Part shown: positions 9,140 through 18,264 of the stretch, in pieces
How positions within the stretch are numbered: the stretch's first letter is position 1
How the letters are laid out: every line of letters starts with the position of its first letter
NCBI GenBank assembly: GCA_003222245.1
Contig: QHVH01000002.1
Span: forward strand, 62,001-126,000
Origin: Blastocatellia bacterium AA13
GTDB taxonomy: Bacteria; Acidobacteriota; Blastocatellia; UBA7656
Direction: 5' to 3'
DNA: 64,000 nt
Notes under the pieces: model-generated
Seen by the model: only the letters and a program-made list of their open reading frames with translations
Database searches by the model: none
What the model was told of the DNA's origin: nothing
Translations under genes and position numbers: made by a program

Positions 9140-10129
9140 CTATTCACCTTTTCGCGGATGGAGAATGAGCTTCTGCACGCGCCAATTGAGCAGCTCCGCG
9201 ACGTAGAGCTCATTCTCGGACGCAGCCGTCATTTCGTGCACCCAGCCAAATTGTCCCGGCTGTTTTCCTGCTTTGCCGAACACTCCGAGTATCTTTCCGT
9301 TCAGATCGAGCTTATATATTCGTCCGGGCACTGAATCAGACGTGAACAGGAATTGATTCGGAGGCGGAGAAATGCAGATGGCCCACGGGGCTCCGAATCC
9401 CGTGAACTCCTTCAAGTAATTGCCGTCGGGATCAAATACCTGGATCCGATTGTTAGTGCGGTCTCCGACGTAGACATTGCCCTTCGCATCGGTTGCTATG
9501 GTGTGAGGTATGTTGAATTCTCCGGGCCCCTTTCCGCGCTGACCCCATGTCTTGATCCAGTTGCCGTCCTTGTCGAACTTCGCCACGCGAGAGTTGTTGT
9601 AGCCGTCGCTGATGAAGATAGCGCCTTCCGGATCCCAGGCTACATCGGTCGGCCTGTTGAACAAACCGGGCCGCGCCGGTGGAATCGGCGCACCGGGGTG
9701 CGGCTGTTCGGGCCTTCCTTCTACAAGCTCCCACTTTCTGCCGAGCAGCATCAGCACGCGGCCTTCGGGATTGAACTTGATAACCATATTCGAGCCCTCG
9801 TCCACGCACCAGATGTTGTCATCTTTGTCTACGCGGACCGTGTGCGCGAAGTCGAATCCGTACAGATCCTTTCCGATCTCGCGAAGAAATTTGCCGTCGC
9901 GGTCGAACTCAAACAGGCGTGTATGGCCGCTGCGAGTGTAGACAAAGATATGGCCCTTGGAATTCAAGGCGACGCCGGCTGCCTCGCCCAGATATATATC
10001 GGCAGGCAGCTTCAGCAGGTTCGGGACAGTATCAAACTGAATTTCAGGAATCGATGGCTGCTGAGCAAACGCCGCGGCGGCGAGCAGCGTCAGCAGAATG
10101 GGACTTAATTTGACAACGAGATGTTTCAT
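9140..10129 (-). CDS. Secreted NHL-repeat six-bladed beta-propeller protein
   Basis: A 329-aa protein with a signal peptide (MKHLVVKLSP, then LAAAAFAQ). The start is the internal ATG at 10129, which has GAGGAGG 5 bases ahead. NHL-type blades are visible as YLGEAAGVALNSKGHIFV, NRPTDVAWDPEGAIFISD, FNIPHTIATDAKGNVYVGD and similar segments. The arrangement resembles the peptidyl-alpha-hydroxyglycine alpha-amidating lyase propeller found in many secreted bacterial NHL proteins. The family includes binding proteins and lyases, and I cannot assign a reaction. It is divergent from the esterase gene at 10432. Confidence 0.82.
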   Translation of the reverse strand: MKHLVVKLSPILLTLLAAAAFAQQPSIPEIQFDTVPNLLKLPADIYLGEAAGVALNSKGHIFVYTRSGHTRLFEFDRDGKFLREIGKDLYGFDFAHTVRVDKDDNIWCVDEGSNMVIKFNPEGRVLMLLGRKWELVEGRPEQPHPGAPIPPARPGLFNRPTDVAWDPEGAIFISDGYNNSRVAKFDKDGNWIKTWGQRGKGPGEFNIPHTIATDAKGNVYVGDRTNNRIQVFDPDGNYLKEFTGFGAPWAICISPPPNQFLFTSDSVPGRIYKLDLNGKILGVFGKAGKQPGQFGWVHEMTAASENELYVAELLNWRVQKLILHPRKGE

Positions 10130-10431
10130 TTGAACCTCCTCGAAGGTGAATGTAGGCGGAAAACATGCAGTCAATGCGCATAAGAAGCCGTGCCGATAAT
10201 TAGATCTCTTCGAGTGACCGAGAAGCGATTGAGATTGGTGTGCAAGTATCGGTTAAGCTCGCCGCGGCTGGCAAGCCCAAAGCTATCTGTTGCACGACCG
10301 CTGGCCGCTATAAAGCTGATCTCTTTTGCTCTGGCTCTTCTCCGGTAGTAAGATGGACGGCGGCTGCGAGCCGCGGCCGAATCAAGCCGATTCATAGTCA
10401 TCCTTCAGTGGAAACGAAAGGAGCTCACCCG
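10130..10431. other. Divergent intergenic region
   Basis: About 300 bases between the NHL gene (leftward) and the esterase gene (rightward). It should hold both promoters, but I see no convincing -35/-10 pair. The frame open from 10240 is only an upstream extension of the esterase frame. Confidence 0.4.
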
Positions 10432-11979
10432 ATGTCCACCACTCTTCTGCGTCGTAAAGCTCAGATGCTTTTCGCCTGTGCTGTCCTGTTGGCGGCGATC
10501 CCGGTTTCAGCGCTTGCGCAGGACGCCGCTCAGGTGCTCGCCGTCTCGGTCCGATTCGGTACTATCAAGAACACCAAGCAGTTGAACGAGCAGACGCTGA
10601 CTGAAGTCAACCGCCTACAGAAGCTCGCCCAGGAGGCGAACGCCGCCAAGCACTATGGCGAAGCACTCAAGTATATGTTTCACGGAATGGCGTTGATGGA
10701 TGGACAGGAGTGGTCGCCTTTCAATGCGTTTCGCGCGGCGGTTACCGTTAAGGCGGAGAGGGCGATGCTCGAGCCTTCTCAGGCAGTAAAGCTGCACGTC
10801 GGGCAGTTGTTCGAGCTGGATCAAAAGGTCGACGGATCCGTGAATTTCACCATAACAATAAAAACAGACGAGACCGCGCCGCCGATTAAGGTCTTGCAGT
10901 CTTTGGATGGGCCTATTCCCGATTACGCGGTCAAACCATACGACGCGGTTGTGACAATCCCCGATGTGCCGGATGGAAACTACCGACTGAACATTACCTT
11001 CAAGCCTTCCGCCGGCGACGCGATCAGCAAGTCGATTCCGGTGAGGGTTGATCGAGGGCTATCCGCGAAGGCGGCGGCGGCCAAGAAGAGAGCCGCCGAT
11101 ATAGAAGCCCTGCTGAAATCCAAAAAGCAGGACGCGTTGCTTTCATCCGTGGCTACGGCCGAATACCAGATCGGTTTGTTCGATCTTGCCAACGCGGGTG
11201 AGATAAACCTCGTCAGAATCAACTTCAACGAAGCGCTGGCGAACGCCAACGCGATGCTGGACCAAATAGCCGCCGGCAAGGACCCGCTTGCGCCGCGGCG
11301 CGGCGATTTCAAAAAAGCATACAGATCAAAGGTCGACGACACGCTTCAGCCATACAGGTTGTTCGTTCCTACGAGCTATGATGGTTCGAAGGCATATCCT
11401 CTAATCATCGCTCTGCACGGAATGGGCGGGGATGAGAACAGCTACTTTGATGGATACGCGAACGGCGCGTTCAAGACGGCGGCGGAAGCTCACGGTTACA
11501 TAGTAGCCTGCCCCAAAGGGAGGCAATCCGCTTCGATGTATGTAGGAACCGCGGAGAAGGACGTGATGGATGTTCTTGCCGAGGTTCAGCGATCTTATCG
11601 AATCGATTCAGATCGCGTTTACATGACGGGCCATTCGATGGGCGGCTTCGGAACGTGGTCGGTCGCCATCAACCATCCGGATGTGTTTGCGGCTATCGCT
11701 CCGATTGCCGGAGGCGGGAACCCGATGGAGATCCCGAAGGTCGCCCATATACCCGCTCTGGTGGTTCACGGGGATGCCGATAAGACCGTTCCAGTCGCGC
11801 GTTCTCGCACAATGGTGGCGGCCGAGAAACAGGCCGGCGGCGAAGTTAAATACATCGAGGTGCCCAACGGCAGCCACATCAGCATAGTCGTACCAACCTT
11901 CAATGAAGTATTCGATTGGTTCGATGGACACAAACGTAAGTCCGCGGATGCGAAAGCCGCGGCCGCGCAAGGAAAATAG
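10432..11979 (+). CDS. Secreted alpha/beta-hydrolase (esterase/PHB-depolymerase-like)
   Basis: A 515-aa exported hydrolase. The start at 10432 follows AAAGGAG and gives a signal peptide (MSTTLLRRKA to SALAQ). An upstream in-frame start at 10240 would bury it. Residues about 30-290 form an N-terminal region with a helical part and a beta-rich part of unknown role. The C-terminal 220 residues form an esterase domain with the oxyanion/HG motif ALHGMGGD, nucleophile GHSMGG, acid in HGDADKTVP and histidine in NGSHIS. This domain type occurs in feruloyl esterases and LpqC/PHB depolymerases. The substrate is unknown. Confidence 0.85.
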   Translation: MSTTLLRRKAQMLFACAVLLAAIPVSALAQDAAQVLAVSVRFGTIKNTKQLNEQTLTEVNRLQKLAQEANAAKHYGEALKYMFHGMALMDGQEWSPFNAFRAAVTVKAERAMLEPSQAVKLHVGQLFELDQKVDGSVNFTITIKTDETAPPIKVLQSLDGPIPDYAVKPYDAVVTIPDVPDGNYRLNITFKPSAGDAISKSIPVRVDRGLSAKAAAAKKRAADIEALLKSKKQDALLSSVATAEYQIGLFDLANAGEINLVRINFNEALANANAMLDQIAAGKDPLAPRRGDFKKAYRSKVDDTLQPYRLFVPTSYDGSKAYPLIIALHGMGGDENSYFDGYANGAFKTAAEAHGYIVACPKGRQSASMYVGTAEKDVMDVLAEVQRSYRIDSDRVYMTGHSMGGFGTWSVAINHPDVFAAIAPIAGGGNPMEIPKVAHIPALVVHGDADKTVPVARSRTMVAAEKQAGGEVKYIEVPNGSHISIVVPTFNEVFDWFDGHKRKSADAKAAAAQGK

Positions 11980-12061
11980 CTGTTAGCCGGCAGCGGATCA
12001 GCTTTCGCGGTCAGACGTTATCTTGTCCTTTCGGGAGATCACGGTTTTTGAAGAGAGGCTA

Positions 12062-13408
12062 ATGAGGATCAGCGTAGCAGTAATTTTATTGGCGATTGTG
12101 GTTCCTATTGCGGCGCAAAAGCAATCTGTTCGAGATAACTGGCCATCGTTTCGCGGTGAACACGCTGCCGGAGTCGCCGACGGTCAGAACCTGCCCGATC
12201 AATGGGACGGTGAAAAGGGAACGAACATAAAATGGAAAACGAGCATACCGGGACTCTCTCACTCAAGCCCGGTTGTTTGGGCCGACCAGATCTTTGTCAC
12301 GACCGCAATCAGCAGCCGCGGCAGCGCTACGTTCAAGAAGGGACTTTACGGTGATGGAGACGCTTCCGACGACCGTTCTCCGCATAAGTGGAAGCTCTAC
12401 AGCCTGGATCGCAGGACCGGTAAGATTCTCTGGGAACAAGTCGCGTTCGAAGGACCGCCGCGCGAAAAGCGGCACATAAAATCTACCTATGCTAATGCCA
12501 CACCCGCGACCGATGGGCGCTATGTCATTGCGTTTTTCGGCTCGCAGGGAATCTACGCGTACGACATGAAAGGTACGCCGATTTGGAAACGAGATCTTGG
12601 GCGGTTAAACGCCGGCGCCTATGATCTGCCGGATTATGAATGGGGCACGGCGAGTTCTCCGATTATCTATAAGAACCTCGTCATCGTCCAATGCGATCAG
12701 CAGCAGGATTCGTTTGTTACCGCGTTGGATATTAAGACCGGCGCAACAATCTGGAAGACCACCCGCGAGGAACTGCCTTCGTGGGGTACGCCGACGGTTT
12801 ATTCCGGCAAGACGCGAAACGAATTGATAACCAACGCGCCGAATTTCATCCGCGGCTACGATCCCGACACTGGAAAGGAGCTCTGGCGGCTCGGCGGAAG
12901 CTCGAAGATAACGGCGCCGACGCCGGTATTCGCCGGCGACTTCATCGTGGTTGCGAGCGGTCGCAGACCCGAGATGCCGATTTTCGTAATCAGGCCGGGA
13001 GCCGCGGGCGATATAACTCTGAAGGAAGGTCAGACTTCAAACGCCAGCGTGGTCTGGAGCAAGCAGCGAGTGGGCTCGTATATGCCGACGCCGCTGATCT
13101 ATCAAGGTTATCTTTACGTTCTTAGGAACCAAGGAATTATGTCGTGCTACGACGTTGCGAGTGGGGAAGAGAAGTATACCGAGAGAATTCCGCATCAGGG
13201 CAGCGGGTTCAGCGGGTCTCCGGTTGCTTCGGACGGCAAGCTCTATCTGCCGAGCGAGGATGGAGACGTATTTATAGTGAAGGCCGGCCCGCGGTTCGAG
13301 TTACTCGCCGCGAACCACCTCGGCCAGTCTTTGATGGCAACGCCTGCCATTTCAGGCGGAATGATTTTCATTCGGGCGGAGAAAGAGATCTTCGCGATCG
13401 GCCGTTGA
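12062..13408 (+). CDS. Secreted PQQ-binding-like beta-propeller repeat protein
   Basis: A 448-aa exported propeller. The chosen start at 12062 gives a signal peptide ([19 protein letters not shown]); an in-frame start 39 bases upstream would spoil it. PQQ/quinoprotein-type repeats are clear: [60 protein letters not shown] and [13 protein letters not shown]. No haem motif or dehydrogenase signature is present, so a scaffold (BamB-like) role fits better than a quinoprotein dehydrogenase. It lies 82 bp after the esterase on the same strand, possibly in one transcript. Confidence 0.87.
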   Translation: MRISVAVILLAIVVPIAAQKQSVRDNWPSFRGEHAAGVADGQNLPDQWDGEKGTNIKWKTSIPGLSHSSPVVWADQIFVTTAISSRGSATFKKGLYGDGDASDDRSPHKWKLYSLDRRTGKILWEQVAFEGPPREKRHIKSTYANATPATDGRYVIAFFGSQGIYAYDMKGTPIWKRDLGRLNAGAYDLPDYEWGTASSPIIYKNLVIVQCDQQQDSFVTALDIKTGATIWKTTREELPSWGTPTVYSGKTRNELITNAPNFIRGYDPDTGKELWRLGGSSKITAPTPVFAGDFIVVASGRRPEMPIFVIRPGAAGDITLKEGQTSNASVVWSKQRVGSYMPTPLIYQGYLYVLRNQGIMSCYDVASGEEKYTERIPHQGSGFSGSPVASDGKLYLPSEDGDVFIVKAGPRFELLAANHLGQSLMATPAISGGMIFIRAEKEIFAIGR

Positions 13409-13559
13409 GTTTTGATGGATTGGAAGAACGAGCCGTTTATGAATGCAAAAATTGGAAGCATCTCCGGATTAGGAGTTTTTACCAATAGATCCTTTATGTA
13501 GCTCTAGACTGGATCACGACCGCTCTAAATCAAATCGAATAGGCAAGCCGGACGAGTCT

Positions 13560-14045
13560 ATGCTAGCAGCCCCCGCTATCTTACTCATGCTGGTGGTTCA
13601 TCCATTGGCGAATGCGTCAGGCGACGGCGGACCCGAGTGCCAACCGGGTCCGAAAGTCGCTCAGGAGCTCTCAAGGCTCGAACGCGATGCCCGCTCCATC
13701 TATAAGCAGTTTCGCGACGGAAGAGTGTCTCAGTTGACGCTTATTCGCGAGATGGCGAGACTGAAAACCACGATCGAAGTTCTCAAGGACTGGGCCTGCC
13801 GGAATAATTCCGATCAGATCCCGGAGCTTGTGGTCATCGTGGACTCGGATGATCTCGTGCAGGTGTTCCCGCGAGGCATGAGACATATCTCAGGCCGCCT
13901 CGTCCCCGGAGATACGTATCCGGCTACCGCGCTCGGCTCTCGCCAGTGGCAATATCTTGGCGAGCGCAAGGTATCGGGTATGCGCGTAAATATCTTTCGT
14001 TATGTGACGGCCGATTCGGCTTCGGCGGGCGATAAGGCCAATTGA
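13560..14045 (+). CDS. Small secreted protein of unknown function
   Basis: A 161-aa protein that I do not recognise. The first 20 residues (MLAAPAILLMLVVHPLANAS) read as a signal peptide. Residues about 35-80 form a charged helical segment (ELSRLERDARSIYKQF) that may be a coiled coil. The C-terminal half is a small beta-rich domain (VVIVDSDDLVQVFPRG). Only a weak ribosome site precedes the ATG. It is convergent with the TPR protein gene, whose stop lies 37 bp away. Confidence 0.6.
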   Translation: MLAAPAILLMLVVHPLANASGDGGPECQPGPKVAQELSRLERDARSIYKQFRDGRVSQLTLIREMARLKTTIEVLKDWACRNNSDQIPELVVIVDSDDLVQVFPRGMRHISGRLVPGDTYPATALGSRQWQYLGERKVSGMRVNIFRYVTADSASAGDKAN

Positions 14046-14082
14046 GCGCGAATTGAGCATGATCGGTATGGATGAGCCCTGA

Positions 14083-16212
14083 TCATCGTCCCTTCAACCG
14101 ATCATCAAGTCCGTTCAACGTGCCGGTCAGTTTCTTGTACAGCGCTTCGATTTGAACGCGGCGTCCGGCCCACGCCGGCGAAGAGGGATCGTAGCTGGCG
14201 ATATAGAAGTCCAGCGCGCGGCGTTCGTCCCCGGCTTCTTCAGTCGCGACGCCGAGATGCCACAGCGCTCCCTTTCGCTCATTGTTGATCGGATAAATGT
14301 CCACCGAGCGCGAAAGGTGCAGGAGCGCGCCTCGAGTATCGCCCTTTTTGAAGAGAGCCCATCCGAGAGCATCTTCCGCGCGGCCCAGAAACACCGCCTT
14401 TCTTCCCTCACGGTCAAGAAGCGGCGCGTCGCGCATGGAACCGCCGGGCTCGGTAGCGGGGTCGGCAACGGAAATGGCTCTTAGAGCCAGTTCGATCGCA
14501 GCGTCCAGCGCAAGGCCGTTTTCCGCAAGCCTGTGCGCGACCCATACCATTCGGAATGCCTGGCGCCCGTCGTCCAGCGAAGTAAATTCCGTGATCGCGC
14601 GGATCATTTCCGGCACACCCGCGACGCCTGCATCGCTGCCCGCCGAAAGCGGGGCTTCCGGAGCCGCTTTTTCTTGAACGCGGCGAGCCCTGGCGCCCGC
14701 CTGTGACTCTGAATCCCCTGTCGTTGCAGGCGGAGCCGCGGGCGTTCGAGTGGGGCGCGATCTCGCGCCTGGCGCCTTGCTCGTCTTTGGCACGTCGCGT
14801 TGCGGAGTTCCTTTTTTCGCGCGAGCGGCCAACGCGGCCTTTTGATAGTGGTCGAATCGGAACAGCGATTCCGCGAGCCTGTATTGCATCGTCGTCGTCA
14901 GAGGCTCGTTAAAAAAGAGAGCCGCTTGTCGCTCGCGCTCTAAAAGAAGATCCAGCCGCGGCGACCGCGCTCGCATCACGCCGCCGAGCCGAGCTTCGAA
15001 TTCTCCATCTTCCGTTACGGCAATGGCCTTGGAAAGGACATCCAAAGCCTGATCGTATCCGTCCAGGAGCATCAGTATTTTTGAAAGCTCGAAATTCAGC
15101 GTCGGAAACGTACCGAGCTGCTGAGCCATTATGAGAGTCGAAAGTCCGTCTCCGTACTTCCCATCGATTGCGTCTATGTTCGCCTTCGTTATGAAGGCCC
15201 ACGCAAATCGGGGTTCGATCGCCGCCGCCTGCTCTATCGCAACTCTCGCCTGTTGAGGCTTGCGATGCGCCGCATAATAATAGGCGAGCTGTGTGAAGAA
15301 CCTGTAGTTCTGTGGTCCGAGCCTGCTCGCCCTCGAAAGCTCCCGCTCGGCCTCTTCGTCGCGGCCCAACGCCAGCAGCGATATTGCGAGCCCGCCGTGT
15401 GCGTCGGCGTCGTCGCTCTTGACCGCGATTTGTTTGGAATATAACGCGGCTGCCCTGGCGTAGTCGCCGTGGGCCCGAAGCATATTGGCAAGATTGAGAT
15501 TCGCGTATTCGTCGGCTGCGTCGAGCTCGGCGGCCTTAGTGAATTCCTGCTCGGCATCGTCGAGTCGCAGGTTGATCAGATAAGCCGCGCCCAGGCTGTT
15601 GTGCGCGCGGTGATCTCCTGGAGCCAGTTCCACGGAGCGTTCGAGAATTCTAACCGCTTCGACCGGCGCTTCCACCTGGACGTAAAAGAACCCGATTTGT
15701 ACCAGGCGAGCCGGTTCTTTGGCGAACCTCGCTTCAAAGGACCGCATTAGAGCGACAGCTTCGGTGCGGTAGCCGAATGCATTCATTGCGACGGGCAGAG
15801 GGAAGATGTACTGGTCAAAGACTCTGTCGGTAATATCGCCGGAGGTTACTCGAAAGATCGTCTTGAAGTCTTCGGACGCCTTTTGAGGGTCGCCCTCGCG
15901 CAAGCGCTGTTCGCCGCGAAGAGCAAGCTCGCGCATCAACATCTCTCGGCCTTCGGCCTCCTGGGCCGATCCTCGATAGTTGACAAGGAATTTTTGCAGC
16001 AGATTGATTCGCTCGTCTCGCGACTCGACAGCTCGCACCGCCGCAAGCGCGTCTTGCGGGGAGCCGGCAGCCGCCGCGGCGTCGGACGAAGGAGGCCGGG
16101 TAGCTTCTCCTCTTGGCCGCTGGCTCGCTCCGGCTTGCGAGACGCACGCCGCAAGGACGGAGATCACCAGGGCCGCTCGAATTCTTCGGTAGAGTTTCAA
16201 TTCTATGAACAC
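14083..16212 (-). CDS. Exported TPR-repeat protein
   Basis: About 709 aa when started at GTG 16212. The frame stays open to 16299, but that start would precede the stop of the upstream gene. A TTG at 16200 is an equally possible start. A signal peptide (ALVISVLAACVSQAGAS) is followed by at least eight TPR units, for example DHRAHNSLGAAYLINLRLDD and EYANLNLANMLRAHGDYARA. A low-complexity Pro/Ala/Thr linker follows, then a second helical repeat region. It directly follows the PafA-like phosphatase on the same strand, 16 bp after that gene's stop, so the two are probably cotranscribed. Its role is likely protein-protein scaffolding in the periplasm. Confidence 0.75.
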   Translation of the reverse strand: MFIELKLYRRIRAALVISVLAACVSQAGASQRPRGEATRPPSSDAAAAAGSPQDALAAVRAVESRDERINLLQKFLVNYRGSAQEAEGREMLMRELALRGEQRLREGDPQKASEDFKTIFRVTSGDITDRVFDQYIFPLPVAMNAFGYRTEAVALMRSFEARFAKEPARLVQIGFFYVQVEAPVEAVRILERSVELAPGDHRAHNSLGAAYLINLRLDDAEQEFTKAAELDAADEYANLNLANMLRAHGDYARAAALYSKQIAVKSDDADAHGGLAISLLALGRDEEAERELSRASRLGPQNYRFFTQLAYYYAAHRKPQQARVAIEQAAAIEPRFAWAFITKANIDAIDGKYGDGLSTLIMAQQLGTFPTLNFELSKILMLLDGYDQALDVLSKAIAVTEDGEFEARLGGVMRARSPRLDLLLERERQAALFFNEPLTTTMQYRLAESLFRFDHYQKAALAARAKKGTPQRDVPKTSKAPGARSRPTRTPAAPPATTGDSESQAGARARRVQEKAAPEAPLSAGSDAGVAGVPEMIRAITEFTSLDDGRQAFRMVWVAHRLAENGLALDAAIELALRAISVADPATEPGGSMRDAPLLDREGRKAVFLGRAEDALGWALFKKGDTRGALLHLSRSVDIYPINNERKGALWHLGVATEEAGDERRALDFYIASYDPSSPAWAGRRVQIEALYKKLTGTLNGLDDRLKGR

Positions 16213-16228
16213 TTTTTCTGAGCACCTA

Positions 16229-17962
16229 TTATTGAATGGCTTCGACCAGCACTCGTCCTGTTCTGTTGGGAGGCATTTCGATTCGCAGCAGCGCTGCAAG
16301 GGTCGGTGCGATGTCGGAAGGGCTGCACTCGAAATTGTAGCGGCCGGAACGAACGCCCCATCCGAAAAGAATCACCGGAACGTGCGTATCGTATCCATAT
16401 GCCGAGTGATGAGTGGTTCCCAGCGCAACCCCCTCGGACATCAGATAAAAGGGCTTTGCTATGAGCCACACATCGCCCGAGCGGGTCCTGTTAAAGCCGT
16501 TCATCACCCGGCGGGAGATCGGTCCGGGCGGCATCCTGCCTTCAACAATCTGAGATCGAGTGTAGTAATTGACGATGGCTGGAGTCTTCAGGGAGGCCTC
16601 ACCGGCTGTCTTTTCCGCTTCTTCCGGATCCGCCTTTCGCTCGGCGATTATTTTTTTGTCGAGATAGATTTGATCGTTGACCAGGGCCTGCACCCACCCG
16701 CTGCCTCCGAATCGGGCTGTCAGAGCCTGATTCACGCTGTCCACAATCTCTTTGGCATTGACTCGGCCCGCGTCGATGCCGTTGGACGACAGATACTCGG
16801 GAACCGGCGATACGCCGTGATCGCCGGTCATGAACACAATAGTGTTTTTGAGTCCTACTGCTTTATCGATGTAGTTGAGGAGGCCTTCGATGGTGTGATC
16901 CAGCCGCAAGTAAGCGTCTTCGACTTCCTGACTATCGGGGCCGTAAGCGTGACCGATGAGATCCGTAGCCGAGAAGCTGATCGAAAGAAGGTCAGGATAC
17001 CCGTCCGCTCCAAGCGACTCGCCTTCGATTGCCGCCCGGGCGAAATCGGCCAGATAATCCAATGCAAACGGCGTCGATTCGAATGCTCCGTAGAATCTCG
17101 CGTTCGGCTTATCCGCGCCTCCAGTGATGGTGTAAGGAAATTGTTTGCCAAGCCCTGATCGCTGGACTTCTAGATTTGACGATTGCGACCTCTTGTATGC
17201 GGAGTCGGGCAGGAGCCTCTCCCACTTCGCTCCGAAATATTTGTCGGGACGCACAGCGGAATTAAACTTGTTCACCCATGCGGGCAGCTCCTTGCCGTAG
17301 TAGTCCGACGAAACGAAGGTTCCCGTTGCGGCGTCGAACCAGAATGCACCGTTAGGCCGTTTGCCGCCGGGCAGGATGGCGGATCGATCTTTGAACGATG
17401 CAGTGATCACCTTCGAGGTGAAAGAGGTTGCGAGCCTCAGTTGGTCGCCGATCGTAGAGCCTATCAAAGAGCGAGGGCTGACACCTCCGCCTGATCCGGC
17501 CATCGGCGCGGATTGAGCCCTCGAAGCCTGTTCCGCGGCGCCTTCGAATTCGGGTGCAGGGCTCTTGACGATCCGAGCGTTAGGATCGGAAACCATCACT
17601 CGCCGTTTGCCGGTCTCTCGATCGAACCATTCATTTCCCACAATGCCGTTGAGAGCAGGCGTCGATCCGGTGAAGATCGCTGCGTGGCCAGGAGCCGTGT
17701 ACGTTGGAACGTAGTCGTAATTCGCGTTCGTGAAGAAGGCGCCGTTGTTCATCAGTTTTCTTAGACCGCCCTCGACGAACAGGTCGTCGAAGCGCTCGAG
17801 AAAGTCATATCGAAACTGGTCGACGATGATCGCAAGCACTAACTTGGGCCGTGCCGTGCGAGCCTCTTTGGCGGTGGGACGTCTTCCCTGTGCGGGGACT
17901 ATGGACGTTATCGTGATCAGTAAGGCGATGAAGGCCGGGAGTCTCTTTTTATTAATCTTCAT
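16229..17962 (-). CDS. Secreted PafA-like alkaline phosphatase
   Basis: A 577-aa member of the alkaline phosphatase/NPP superfamily. The start at 17962 gives a signal peptide (MKINKKRLPAFIALLITITS). The catalytic threonine motif is PTYTAPGH (probable nucleophile T89). An active-site asparagine lies in IVGNEW (N110) and a K-x-R pair in FKDRS (K191, R193), matching the PafA arrangement for periplasmic phosphomonoesterases. Zinc ligands are visible in IIVDQFRYD, TGDHGVSP and near the C-terminal HHSAYGYDTHVPV. Family members release phosphate from organic phosphate esters without phosphate repression. It is upstream of and probably cotranscribed with the TPR protein. Confidence 0.9.
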   Translation of the reverse strand: MKINKKRLPAFIALLITITSIVPAQGRRPTAKEARTARPKLVLAIIVDQFRYDFLERFDDLFVEGGLRKLMNNGAFFTNANYDYVPTYTAPGHAAIFTGSTPALNGIVGNEWFDRETGKRRVMVSDPNARIVKSPAPEFEGAAEQASRAQSAPMAGSGGGVSPRSLIGSTIGDQLRLATSFTSKVITASFKDRSAILPGGKRPNGAFWFDAATGTFVSSDYYGKELPAWVNKFNSAVRPDKYFGAKWERLLPDSAYKRSQSSNLEVQRSGLGKQFPYTITGGADKPNARFYGAFESTPFALDYLADFARAAIEGESLGADGYPDLLSISFSATDLIGHAYGPDSQEVEDAYLRLDHTIEGLLNYIDKAVGLKNTIVFMTGDHGVSPVPEYLSSNGIDAGRVNAKEIVDSVNQALTARFGGSGWVQALVNDQIYLDKKIIAERKADPEEAEKTAGEASLKTPAIVNYYTRSQIVEGRMPPGPISRRVMNGFNRTRSGDVWLIAKPFYLMSEGVALGTTHHSAYGYDTHVPVILFGWGVRSGRYNFECSPSDIAPTLAALLRIEMPPNRTGRVLVEAIQ

Positions 17963-18264
17963 AAGAGTTGGAAGTTCATGCTGGATCTTCGTAAGGCGAG
18001 GAGTACCGTAATTCAGCGCGAGCTTATGTGTCAACATATCCGCGAGCGGCTTGTGTGAGACCTCTTGAATGCGGCTTGTGTGAGACCTCTTGAATACAGT
18101 ATGGGGAGGCAATCTTTGGGGTAAAATGGGCCAAGTAATGTATTGAGTTGAGATTCGGTAAAGTTTTGCTATCGACCTGATTGAATATGTGATATAAGGG
18201 GCGGCATTACGTCCGTTCTTTTTGCATTGACGCGAATTGTTCTTTCGCGTGTTCTGATTAGAGT
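17963..18264. other. Divergent intergenic region
   Basis: 302 bases between the PafA-like gene (leftward) and the CHAT gene (rightward). Besides the 25-bp tandem duplication at 18046-18095 I see no clear promoter or operator. The frame extending the PafA-like ORF through here lacks any ribosome site. Confidence 0.4.
18046..18095. repeat. Perfect tandem duplication, 25-bp unit
   Basis: Two exact, abutting copies (18046-18070 and 18071-18095) of a 25-bp unit that begins GCGGCTTGTG and ends CTCTTGAAT. They lie between divergent genes, so a duplicated regulator site is possible. A replication-slippage duplication is the simple alternative. Confidence 0.85.

Noticed and set aside
16205-17158. 317-codon plus-strand frame
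   Set aside because: It lies antisense within the PafA-like phosphatase and TPR genes, whose motifs are complete. It has no ribosome site or recognisable domain.
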